Of a stretch of DNA of 41,887 nt, positions 31,000 through 40,597 are shown in pieces. Source of the DNA: Irineochytrium annulatum (Eukaryota; Chytridiomycota; Chytridiomycetes; Chytridiales; Chytridiaceae); contig JADGJL010000107.1 of NCBI GenBank assembly GCA_027600665.1, positions 1 through 41,887 on the forward strand. The letters run 5' to 3'. A program made the translations under genes and the position numbers. Within the stretch, counting starts at the first letter, position 1, and every line of letters begins with the position of its first letter. Under the pieces are notes generated by a model, which had not been told where the DNA came from, did no database searches, and was given only the letters and a program-made list of their open reading frames with translations.

Positions 31000-33706
31000 A
31001 TGGTCAAGATCGTGATCCTCGGCCTCACCGTGGCCGTCACCGGCGTCGCGCTGGTGTCCGCCAACGCCGGCGTCTGCTGGCAATGGTGTGTTGGTTTTGC
31101 TTATATTTCATCTTTTACCATGGTGCCTGCTAACTGTTCACCCTAAATTTTAGTTGCGGAGACTACGGTACTACTCATCTTTGATCCTAACGGCAAACCC
31201 TTTTTTTTTTTTTTGGAGTACTAACCCACATCACGATAGGCGACCATTACGGCGACTGCGGGTACTACCTCGACGAGTACTACGGATGCCTGCAAGGTAT
31301 GCCACGCGTTTTTATTATTACAGCGATTGTATCTCCTAATTGTTCATGACAGATCACTGCCAGCCCCAGGCCAGTCTTGACGACTGGTTCTTCTTCAACG
31401 CGTGCGAGTCGTTCGACAGCCGTCAGACCAACAAGAACAACTGCCAGGATCAGAAGCTTGCCAAGATCAACAGTGAGTCCCGAATCATCGTTTTATGCGC
31501 CTTTTCTTCAGTCCTGATGCCTGCTTTCATCGTAACAGCCAAGTATGACTTCCACGGGTCGACGGACATCGGAATTGACGCTAACAACTACATGGGCAAT
31601 TTCGACGTCTACCGCGGCGACCTCGCTTACAATATCCCCGGTCTCGCAAAGGCTTGTGAGGAGTGGAGCGACGCCAGCGGCAACGTCTGCCACGGCTTCA
31701 ACAGTGGCGGATGGATGAAGTGCGGCGGCCCGGGGTTCCCGCAGCCGCTCACCGGCGGTAACCTGGACCTTTACGTCAAGCGTGAGCATTCCTTTTGTTG
31801 AGCAATCACCTCGAACTAATTAATTTGCAACAGAGGGCACCTACATTTCACCCGGCTACAACAAGGCAACCGCCGCCGACGCCCGTGTCGGCAACGGCCA
31901 AGGTGTCTACGACTGCGCGGCGCGTGGCGATATCGCCCACAACATCCCCGAGCTTGAGAAGGCGTGCGACTCGATCCACAACTGCCTCGGCTTCAACACC
32001 AACGGATGGATGAAATGCGGGCCTCGTGGAGTTCTTCCGGCGCTGACTGCTGACAGCCGGTGCGACTTTTACTCGAAGAGTAAGTTGCTTGATCCGTTTA
32101 TTTTCTTTTCTCGGCGTCAGCTCACCTATGCCCTATATAGAGAGCGCAAAGTTCGGCAAGCTTGATTTCACCCCCCCGCCGCAGTGGGCCTCCATCATCC
32201 GCGCCTACGCGCCCGTGTACCGCATCCACCCTTCTGAGAGCTACTTCCCAGTCGACCCGTTGGACTGGTTCTCGCAGGTCACCCTCTGGGAGCGCAATGC
32301 GCCAGGTTCCGACGACGGGTCGCAGGTGTCCGCCAACGACCACAACCTCCGCTCCAACCTCATGTCCACGTCCCACCACGCCTCGTCGGCGGAGGACCAG
32401 TTCAACTACGAGTTCCTGACCCCCATGATGCCGGACGGCAGCAACGTGTACGGGCACATGGGCGGTGCGGCCGGATGGTCCGACTGCAACCAGCTCCCAA
32501 TGTTTGTGTTCAATTTACCACCTCCTATTTCTGTCAAGCTGCAATTTTTAAAATTTAACTTTTTCTTTGCAGCCTGTGCGGATCCCCGAACGCCAAAAAC
32601 AACATCAACAACATCCCGGTGTACGCTATCGCCGTCGATAAGCCGGATGTCAACGCGGTCGACGTTTTTTACTGGTATGACGGAGTTTTGAGTTCGATTT
32701 CGATTTCATTCAAGTTGTGGTGTGTTCTAAGCTTGCTCTTTTACAGGACATGGTGGGGTTACAATCAGGGCAAATACATTGGCGCCTCGACCATTGCCGA
32801 CGTTGTCTGCGGCTCTTCATGGAACCCCGCCAACTGGCCCTGCAGGGCAATCGCGTCGGCTATCCCTGGCACCGTGATCCAGAACCACTTCTCTGGTGCG
32901 TCCTCCAAACTTCCATTAGTTTTTCTCGGTATGTGTCTAACGTTTTGCTCCAACTCGCAGACCTTGAGCATGTCGTCATCCGCTTCAACCGCAACACTGG
33001 CAAGCCGTCGCAGCTCTGGATGGACCACCATGGTAAAACCTTACTTCAGAAAAACCTCGGGGGATTTATCTAATGCAAAACCGAAACAGGGAATGATGAC
33101 CAGTACAGCCGACGCACGTGGAACGCCGACGGTACGCCGAACGGTTTCCAGACCAAGGGCGTCAAGCCGGTCGTGTACGTCGCCCAGGGCTCCCACGAGG
33201 GTTACCCGCAGGTCGGCTCGTTCCTTACCTTCGCCTCGACGAACGGCCTCCTCCACGACTTCCTCAGCATGACCGCCGACGGCGTCCTCGACCACACTGC
33301 CGACGGCGGCGTCGAGTGGGACGCGGAGGCCAACCTCCAGGTCCGATGGGGCGTCACCGAGCCTCGCACCCCACCCGCAATCTCTTACGTCCGCACTGGC
33401 GACGGCGATGTGATGCACTCGTTCATGAGGGAGGATGGGACCATCAAACAAGAGGACGCCTGGATGTGCTATGGAGGGAGGGTCGGGATTTTGGAGGCCT
33501 CTGGAAGCTCCTTGTACTACTCTGCAATGAACCCGGTCATCCGCGTCGACGCGCCTGAGGTAGGCAGAACGATATTGGCCTCGACCTTTTTTTTTTCTTT
33601 GCAAATTATGTTCCTCCATCCTAAACCTTCTTTATCTTAAAAGGGTCCCTTTACGCGGTGGTTCACCTTTGCCGATTCGTACTACCACTTCACCCCCCCG
33701 CAGTAG
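31000..33706 (+). CDS. Secreted Vps62-like protein with tandem PAN-like repeats
   Basis: Twelve exons: 31000-31085, 31154-31167 (14-nt microexon), 31240-31296, 31353-31472, 31539-31781, 31834-32079, 32141-32501, 32573-32674, 32747-32895, 32961-33032, 33090-33559, 33644-33706, giving 660 aa. A signal peptide (residues 1-~23, ending VSANA) is followed by a Cys/Tyr-rich segment. Residues ~93-173 and ~174-255 are two related repeats, each one exon. They share GDLAYNIPGLAKACEE / GDIAHNIPELEKACDS and GFNSGGWMKCG / GFNTNGWMKCG, in a PAN/apple-like pattern. The rest is Vps62-like (DUF946-type): YAPVYRIHPSESYFPVDPL, then DVFYWTWWGYNQGK, DLEHVVIRFNR, VYVAQGSHEGYP and WFTFADSYYHFTPPQ. Vps62 in yeast is linked to vacuolar trafficking, but these domains also occur in secreted proteins; the function here is unknown. 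Confidence 0.85.
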
Positions 33707-33840
33707 AGGTCCTAAATTCCTCTCTCGCCGCGTTTCCTCTCCTTTCAATTTTCGTTTGACGACGCGAATGCGGTCTCTTTCTCTTCCTTTCTTATCCTTT
33801 CTTATCTGAGTTCCTTTAACCTAATCTCGCTATTGTATGG

Positions 33841-33880
33841 ACTTGCTCTTACTACAAGTTCACCATCCCCCAGTAGAAGG
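33841..33880 (+). pseudogene. Tail remnant of a second Vps62-like copy
   Basis: At 33850-33876 the sequence reads YYKFTIPQ and stop, against YYHFTPPQ and stop at the true gene end (33680-33706). The flanking bases before and after also resemble each other (both followed by AGAGG/AGAAGG). No upstream exon of a second copy is present, so it looks like the leftover 3' end of a deleted or recombined duplicate. Confidence 0.5.
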
Positions 33881-34123
33881 CTTATAATTTTCTCCACTTT
33901 ATTTTTAATTTTATTTTCCTTTTTTAGATCGGGTTGATTGTAGACGTTGATAGATTCTAATCTTGCTGACTGGAGATCGCCCCAGAGAGATCAAAATAAA
34001 AGATATTGAGTTCTTGCTTATCAAAGCCCCTCTTTTTTTTTTCGGAAGCAACGGTTTTAGCATCGTCAGGTCATGCCCTTCTACGTCACTAGTTTGAATG
34101 GGTTGGTAAACTTCAAACAACTT

Positions 34124-34144
34124 AAAAAAAAAAAAAAAAAAAAA
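34124..34144 (+). repeat. Run of 21 A
   Basis: A homopolymer A tract directly before the truncated paralog tail. It may be a slippage-prone junction. Confidence 0.9.
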
Positions 34145-34156
34145 GTAAGGAGTTCC

Positions 34157-34397
34157 AGGATATGAAACCTAAATCCATTTATCCAGTCACGGCTTTCAGC
34201 GCCAACTGCTACGAGGTTAGCTACGGCGGGTAAGTTCCTATTTTCAGCAAATGTTGATTGCTTATTGATATAGAAACGGATTGTGCTCCATTATCAGTAG
34301 CGGCGCGTGGTCGTTGCTCTCAGGGTTAATTTGCGAACATCCAGAACCTTACAGTCTGGACTACAACCAGAGGACATTTCTTCTTGTTAAGCCATAG
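34157..34397 (+). pseudogene. 3' fragment of a paralog of the cysteine-rich secreted protein
   Basis: Reads VTAFSANCYEVSYGG at the end of one exon (to 34229). A 68-nt GT-AG intron (34230-34297) follows, then a last exon (34298-34397) with WSLLSGLICE and PYSLDYNQRTFLLVKP before the stop. The intact gene on the opposite strand at 38.8-39.6 kb has VTAVSANCYQVNYSG, an intron at the same place and phase, and a last exon with WFPLSSLVCA and PYGLDYNQRRFTAC. Upstream of 34157 homology ends and a poly-A run begins, so the 5' three quarters of the gene are missing. The intron is kept, so this is not a processed copy. Confidence 0.75.
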
Positions 34398-35562
34398 CGG
34401 CGTTGTGTTTGTGATGAGTGGCCAAATTGCTCCTCCTCTCCCCATAAGCCTTTTTATACTACGCTAATCAGCTCCAAGCTTGTTTTGGAAGTCCATGAAC
34501 AGAACAGATCTTGACGCATTTTATGTTATGTGCTGGTTGGTTAGTCTTGCCACAAGCAGATAAGACAGTAGATTTAAAGCAGCAATCAATAAGTCGCTGC
34601 TCGAAAAATAGAACTCTCCCATCATACCAGCTGTGCCTCCATGGAATTCAGACTTCAGCGTCCGATTTGAAGCCCGTCAAACTCGATTGATACCACGAAT
34701 GGACCTAGACTGCCGCGTTGTTCTCGATAGTGATCACGAAGAAGAGTGGCAGGCTCTGCTGGGAGATCATCGCGCCGGAAGGCCGTTAGCGACGACGACG
34801 ATGATATTTTCAGGAGCACCCTGTTGTCGAAGAGAATGGCCCCATTCTGTAAGTCAGGGCTATAACCGCACATTTGCCCCTTGCTGTAAAACCTCTATAT
34901 TTATATACAGAGTATCGGTCTGGCTCTTTGCCAAAAAAGCATTTAGCAAAAATAACGACACCGTTGCCGCATACGAAAGATCCCTATGTTGTTGGCAACA
35001 AGAAAGGCCGCGACAAGGGCCTAAAATCCAGGTAGCCACCTCCTCTGCGCACAGCCCACCGCACGTTTTGAAGGCCGCCCGCCACCTGACTCGCCCGCCC
35101 CAGGTCCCGATATTCTCATCAATATTCGTAATTGAGACGCCACCACGGCTTTCGAACTGTCTATGCTGACACAACTCCTACTCCATGGGCACACCGTAAG
35201 CGAGTCGGATGTCTGCAGCCAATACGCAGTGGTGACCTTCAAGCTTGGGAATAGACAAAGGACGTCAAAGCATACGAGGACCGTCTTCGCGATCGTTATT
35301 CGTGGAATTCGTGCTTTCTGCAAAGATTGCCCAAGTCTACATCACCACGTCGAACGTCGAGTTTTCTATGCACCTGATGCCATGGCAGTCGGAGTGTCGA
35401 AATGTAAGTACGAATAAAAAACGACCCGCTAGTGTAGCGGAATGAGAAGCAGAGATGCTCCCTTCAAATCATGTTGACCCGGCCTCATCTCCGCAAACCA
35501 TGCGGCTGTCGCACGTGCAGAAGATGTGAAGACTTATCGCGGACGAAGTCCATCCGATGATG
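34398..35562. other. Unresolved coding-like sequence, plus strand
   Basis: Between about 34700 and 35450 several plus-strand frames look coding. One is a basic/acidic run (AGRSSRRKAVSDDDDDIFRS) before 34850. Another, near 34910-35030, contains HTKDPYVVGNKKGRDKGLKS, and further pieces read GPDILINIRN and VKAYEDRLRD. The order (acidic-basic N-terminus, then pieces like a ubiquitin fold) recalls Rad60/Esc2-type proteins, but I could not join exons in frame. It may be a gene with non-standard introns or a decayed one. Confidence 0.3.
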
Positions 35563-35830
35563 TCATGATCTCGGAGCGAAAGCCGATGTCAGGTCCAACA
35601 GCTCGATCTTAGACTCCTGCTGGAGGGCGGAGATTGACGAGAGGACCTCCGGGGTGGAGGAGTACGTGAACGCGACAGCGCCAGGGTGAATGTCAGCGTC
35701 ACCGGGACTGGAGGGGCTCGGGAGCATCTCCATGCCGATCCCGACGCGGGCCCTTATTGGCGGTCCGGTGCGTGCAGGGTCGTTAGGACTGTACGCACGC
35801 CGACCCCCAGCGACCCGTCAGCCTGAGTCG
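35563..35830 (-). CDS. Probable 3' exon of an unresolved minus-strand gene
   Basis: An open stretch of about 88 codons reads RRAYSPNDPARTGPPIRAR, then VGIGMEMLPSPSSPGDADIH, PGAVAFTYSSTPEVLSSISA and ends KIELLDLTSAFAPRS and stop (stop codon at 35563-35565). The composition and codon look are protein-like. The region to the right (35830-36160, minus strand) has further coding-like pieces, but I could not join them. Such a gene would be divergent from the SPX gene at 36179. No family recognised. Confidence 0.35.
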
Positions 35831-36178
35831 CGGCCGCCCGACGTCGCTGCTCCTCTTCCTTGGGGAGCCTGCGGCTTCTGTGCTCCTCACATCGCTCGAC
35901 GCTCCTCGTCACCGCAGTCTAGCAAGAGGACCACGGCTTTTGGCCTTGGGCCCGATCTCTTCGACCCCGACAGCATCAGCGGCTCGCTGACAGGCTTGCA
36001 CAACGAACCCAGATTTCAAGTTCGGGCAAGCCACCGCCGCCCCGCCTCCAATCCACGCCTCCACTCCAAGTCGGCCCCCGTCCTAATCGCCGGTCCTGAC
36101 ATTCTCCCTCGACTCATCCGTCGATATCCTCGCTGCATTCGCCATCGGAGCCTTATCCGCCGTGAAACCCGTCAGCTG

Positions 36179-37917
36179 ATGAAGTTTAGCAAACAGTTGC
36201 TGTTGCGCGCCATCCCGGCATGGCGCGAACACTACATCGACTTCAAGGCTCTGAAGGGGACGATAAAGGTCTTTGTGGAGGAGAAGCTGGCGGCCATCCC
36301 CGAGGACCAGCGGAGCGAGGCGGCGGCGGTTATGATGAAAGATTTTACGGCGGACCTCAAGAAGGAGGCCGAGAAGGTCAATTCGTGGTATCAAGTTAAA
36401 GAGGATGAGGGCAAGGACCGGTTGCTTTTGCTGTCGAAGCCGTGGACGCCGGATGCGACGGACGAGCAGAAGGAGAAGTGGATTGAAGACTTGTCTGACC
36501 TCATCGGTTAGCGTGACATTATCTCCTGCCACGTTACTCTAAATGTCAACAAGGTATGCTTGAGAACCTCCTGGACTTCTCCAAGACCAACCTGGCGGGC
36601 TTTAAGAAAATCATGAAGAAGTTCGACAAGCATATGAAGGTGAAGATGACGCGGGAGCTTTGGGCCGTCGTCGCCGACTTCCGCTTTGCAAAGTCCGAGA
36701 TGGATGAGATGATGCTTTCGGAGGCAAAGCAGCTTTGGCGAAAGCGCATCCCGCCCATCTCCCTTGAGCCCACGGATGACCTGCCATTGCTTGACCAGGA
36801 GGACATCCCCACCATGGCCTACCTCGACCTCCAGGCTCTCCCGGGTGGCACCGTTTCCCGCATGTGGGTCGCTCTCGCCGAGGACGGCCTTAACAACCCG
36901 ATCCGGGTGCCCGTCATCGTTGCAAAGGGCGTGAAGGCCGGGCCCGTCGTCGGGATCACGGCCGCGCTCCACGGCAATGAGCTCAACGGCATACCTCTCA
37001 TTCACCGCCTCATCCGCGAGCTCAACTGCAAGGCGCTCCACGGTACCCTCGTCGCCATCCCCGTAACGAATGCGCCCGGTTACCTCCGCTCCCAGCGGGG
37101 ATACTCGGAGGGAACGGACCTGAACCGCATCCTGCCTGGAAAGTCGGACGGGTCCGCGCCGCAGGTGTACGCGTACGCGCTTATGGACCGGTTGATAAAA
37201 AATCTGGACTATCTGCTCGACCTCCACACGGCCTCGAGGGGTCGTGTCAACAGTCTTTACGTTCGAGCTGATATGTTGAACCCACGAACAAGGAAGATGG
37301 CGAGTTTGCAGAACCCACAGATCATTGTACACAATAAAAGCCCGGACGGGAGCTTGAGAGGCGCGACCATGGACAAAGGGATCGCGGCTATCACGGTTGA
37401 GATCGGGGACCCGTCGAGATTTCAAAAGCGCTTTGTGAAGAACGCGCTGCTGTGAGTCCCTTGTCTACTTTCCGGTTTTGTTGTTCAGTGTCTCTGATTA
37501 CTCTTACCCCAGCGGCGTCACCAACATCCTCTGTCACCTCAAAATGATCCCCTCGGAGCCCGACCTCCCCGAATACGAGCCCGTGATCTGCTCTCGCTCC
37601 TTCTGGATCTTCGCCGACAAGGGCGGAGTGCTCTCCGTCCTGCCAGAGATCTACACCTGGGTCCGGAAGGGCGAGCCCATCGCGTACGTTCACAGCCTGT
37701 TTGGCGGCGTCATCCGGACGTACAACGCGCCGGAGGACGGCATCGTAATCGGGAAGAGCGTCGACCCGGTTTGTGAGAGCGGGAGCAGGATCTTGCATCT
37801 GGGCGTCGTAGAGGAGACGTTTGCGAAGGATGCGAATGATGGGCGTAAGTCTGACCTGCGCATCCTTCTGGCCCTTTTTGTTGAACGTTAAACGATCTTT
37901 TGTCGATAGATCTGTAG
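36179..37917 (+). CDS. SPX domain fused to M14 AspA/AstE-type zinc deacylase
   Basis: Exons are 36179-36506, 36554-37451, 37513-37844 and 37910-37917, giving 521 aa. Residues 1-~145 are an SPX domain: MKFSKQLLLRAIPAWREHYI, the KALKGTIK helix, LKKEAEKVNSWYQVKEDE, and the signature TNLAGFKKIMKKFDKHMK with its lysine cluster for inositol pyrophosphates. Residues ~195-510 are a succinylglutamate desuccinylase/aspartoacylase-like M14 domain. Its zinc ligands are H249 and E252 (ALHGNELNG) and H333 (LLDLHTAS); the other family marks are DLNRILPG (297-304) and the catalytic E391 (ITVEIGDP). A beta-rich C-terminal part (YTWVRKGEPIAYVHSLFGG) follows, as in AstE-like enzymes. All catalytic residues are intact. 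The substrate is unknown: an N-acyl amino acid is the family expectation, and SPX implies control by phosphate status. The in-frame extension upstream to 35690 is not used because MKFSK is the canonical SPX start. Confidence 0.9.
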
Positions 37918-38752
37918 GGGTGCAACGTCTGCAGTCGCCCATCGCCGTTTTGCTAGCAAATACAGATAACGCATGTTTGCATCGGCTGGTCTCACACACT
38001 CTTTTGAAGGGACATTTATTTTGTGCATTTTTGTCTCATTTTTTGTCGTTATCCTTCTCGTTACTTTATCCTTGCCATTTGTCCCACTATCATTATTTCA
38101 CAGCAAGTTGGCATGCCACCGTCGGCTCTTATTGTGAGGCCTTGTCCCGTTCTTCAGGCCCGAATTTTTTGTATGACTCGACACGCTTAAGTCTATCTCC
38201 GCGTGCTTAGATTGCGGATAATCTTTAACCTTTTTTTGATGATAGCATGAGGCATTCTGTGAGCATATTTAGTTTTAGCGGTTTACCATGTTTATGAGAC
38301 GGAGAGGGTTGCATGTGTTTTTTCATTATGCCCGCAACCCTCGTTACGATGTAGTTCCGTTGTCGGCCCTTCCTAACCCTCCACCGATCGACAATCTGAT
38401 GATGCGCCGGGTAATCCAAGTGATGTACGAATCTAAACAGAGTCTGAATACCATTCACATTCACTTAAAAGCTGATTGTACCAGAAGAGAGCTTGAATGC
38501 CCATGCCTACGCGATAAGGATAAAACAGGAAGTGGAGATGGAAAGCGAGCATCGAACGTTTGAAGTAACTTGGGCCCATTATATTTCGCGTAAAAATTCA
38601 GAAATTAAATCAATTCGGTAGACCAAGGAGGAAGTGAAAGCAATAAGGTAGCTATCTCTATCTAAACCCACTACATCGCGACGTTAGTAAAAAGAGGTCA
38701 GTCACTAAGAGGGCTGGGTTTGTGCTTTGACGAATGAAATTTGCCCTTCTAC
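37918..38752. other. Intergenic between convergent genes
   Basis: About 835 bases between the SPX gene stop and the stop of the cysteine-rich secreted protein gene. It is T-rich (3' untranslated sequence near 38030-38110). A plus-strand frame at 38288-38563 has no recognisable features. Nothing else is supported. Confidence 0.5.
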
Positions 38753-39598
38753 TTAGCAAGCGGTAAACCTCCTTTGGTTGTAGTCGAGACCGTACGGCTT
38801 CTCAACCGTTGAGCTGGCGCAAACCAACGAAGAGAGAGGGAACCACATGTTGTTGCTATGAAGAAGGGGAGCGCGATCAGTTTTTTTTTTTTAATTTTTT
38901 CAAAAGGAGAAACTCCTTATTAAAAGGGCTTACCCGCTGTAGTTGACTTGGTAGCAGTTGGCGCTGACGGCCGTGACGGGGACGGAGGCCATGTCGATCC
39001 TGTCGCCGTAGTAGATGTTGACGTTGCCACCGGCCGTGACGGCTGGGGCGGCGCCGCAGGTCGTCGGGGGAGCGCACTGGGCCGGGGTCAGGGACATGCC
39101 GAACGAGTAGCCCGAGTCGGTGCTCGAGAGGATGGAGTGCGGGTTCTGGTAGTAGTTCCAGGTGGCGGCGTTGCCGTTGCAGGTCCAGGCCGTGCCGTAG
39201 AGGCCCCACATCCTGCTACCACCTTGATGTGTTTGTTTTTGGGAAGTGTGTGTTAGACAAAAAACAAAAAAAAAACAAATCACACTCAATAGAGGAAGCC
39301 TGCGCGGTTATAAAGGGGGCTTACCGTAGTTCATCTCCAAGCAGATGCCGCTGGTCTTGATGACGGGGGAGATGTAGTTGGGGATGCTCCCGCCGTAGTT
39401 GACTGAGATGCTGGAGGCGCCCGAGCAAGGGGGTGTGGGGATGCAGTTGCTCGAGGTGGGACCCCACTGCGCGTTGGAGCCGCAGGTGGCCTGCTGCCAT
39501 CCGACCTGGCCCGGGGGGCAGTTCGCGTAGGCGACCGTGTTGATGTTGGTCTGGGCGAAGGGAGCGGAAGCAGCACAGAAGATGACGCCGGCACCCAT
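38753..39598 (-). CDS. Cysteine-rich secreted protein with exon-sized repeat modules
   Basis: Exons are 39325-39598, 38934-39222 and 38753-38855; introns are 102 and 78 nt, giving 221 aa. The start MGAGVIFCAASAPFAQ is a short hydrophobic leader, so secretion is likely. Exon 1 contains PPGQVGWQQATCGSNAQWG, then SSISVNYGGSIPNYISPVIK and CLEMNYGG. Exon 2 contains GLYGTAWTCNGNAATWNYYQ, then NVNIYYGDRIDMASVPV and CYQVNYSG. Each exon thus carries one copy of a module that runs from a W/C-rich part to a closing C-x-x-x-NY-x-G at the splice site. Exon 3 gives the tail WFPLSSLVCA...PYGLDYNQRRF. I do not know the family; a small surface or carbohydrate-binding protein is a guess. A truncated paralog lies at 34.2 kb on the other strand. 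Confidence 0.75.
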
Positions 39599-40597
39599 GG
39601 TTGGAGAGTTTGGAGGGTTGAAGGAAGGGAAGGAGTGGGTTAGCGGTGCGGGGATGAGGACGAAGTGAAGGAGGACGGCCTTGCTTGCTTTTTATCCTCG
39701 CGCGTATTGATGAAAGAGATGCCTCATTCCTGGTTTCGTGCTTGCACAAGTGGGCGCCAACAACATTCAGGGTCCCAAGACGCCAATGTTAGAAGATGAG
39801 CCCCGATCGCAGCCCCACAATGCCGTCAGTTAATATTTCATAGCATTTTTTAGCTGCAGTGCACATTAACCGTGCACAGCCCGTTTGATAAAGCTGCACT
39901 GCAACAAATTAATGATGTCTTTGCTACTTCCGCATTCCTCAACAAGTCTCTCTTATCTCCTGCATTCTTCTCCGTACGAATATCCGTGTTCGTATGCGAT
40001 GAGGTGTTGGGCGCATGGACGCATCGCATCGTCCTTGCGCATTCGGACGGACCACCGAATGGTGCATAGGTTTTACACGGGCTATTATGGTCTGATGCAG
40101 TTCTTCGTTCCGCCTTGGGAACAGGGCGGCATTGGAAGCACATATCATATATATTTTTCAGCTCACGTTATATACACCGCCTCGCCAAAAACACAACCGA
40201 ACAGTTCAAACAAATATAGTTACGGAGGCGGAGGGTGTGGTGTTGGGTAGGGATTCGACGAGTACGCGAAGAAAAATTACATATCACAAAAATACACATG
40301 TGCACCCTCAGACATAAGGGCAACATTATAAGTGGAAAAGGGCGTCGAAGGCCCACTGCAAAAATCCAGGCCAGCGTAGAAGCACATCGTGTGGGAAACG
40401 ATAGAGGGAGGCATACCAATAGACAGGAAGAATTCCAACATCTAGAAACACACGTAAAGAAAAGGTGAGCCGCAAAACACATAGCGGTGAGGCGAGGGAG
40501 TTCCAAAGAGAGACGTCTGCGAGCAAAGAGGAGGGTGAAAATAAGATAGAGTGAATTTAATAAGATCGAGTCCACAAGCATAGAGTCCGCCCAGCGC
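39599..40597. other. Intergenic; promoter of the cysteine-rich gene
   Basis: Nearly 1 kb between the start of the secreted-protein gene and the stop of the zinc-finger gene. A TATA-like element is listed separately. The region 39850-40560 is AT-rich with no frame that I can support on either strand. Confidence 0.5.
39689..39696 (-). promoter_or_regulatory. TATA-like box of the cysteine-rich secreted protein gene
   Basis: GATAAAAA on the minus strand, about 90 bp before the start codon. It is followed by a C/T-rich leader. The arrangement mirrors that of the Vps62-like gene. Confidence 0.5.

Noticed and set aside
35690..36178. In-frame N-terminal extension of the SPX gene by about 163 residues
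   Set aside because: The extension is low-complexity and Pro/Arg-rich, and SPX domains begin with the MKFxK motif, which sits exactly at the internal Met (36179). Minus-strand coding signal also overlaps the extension.
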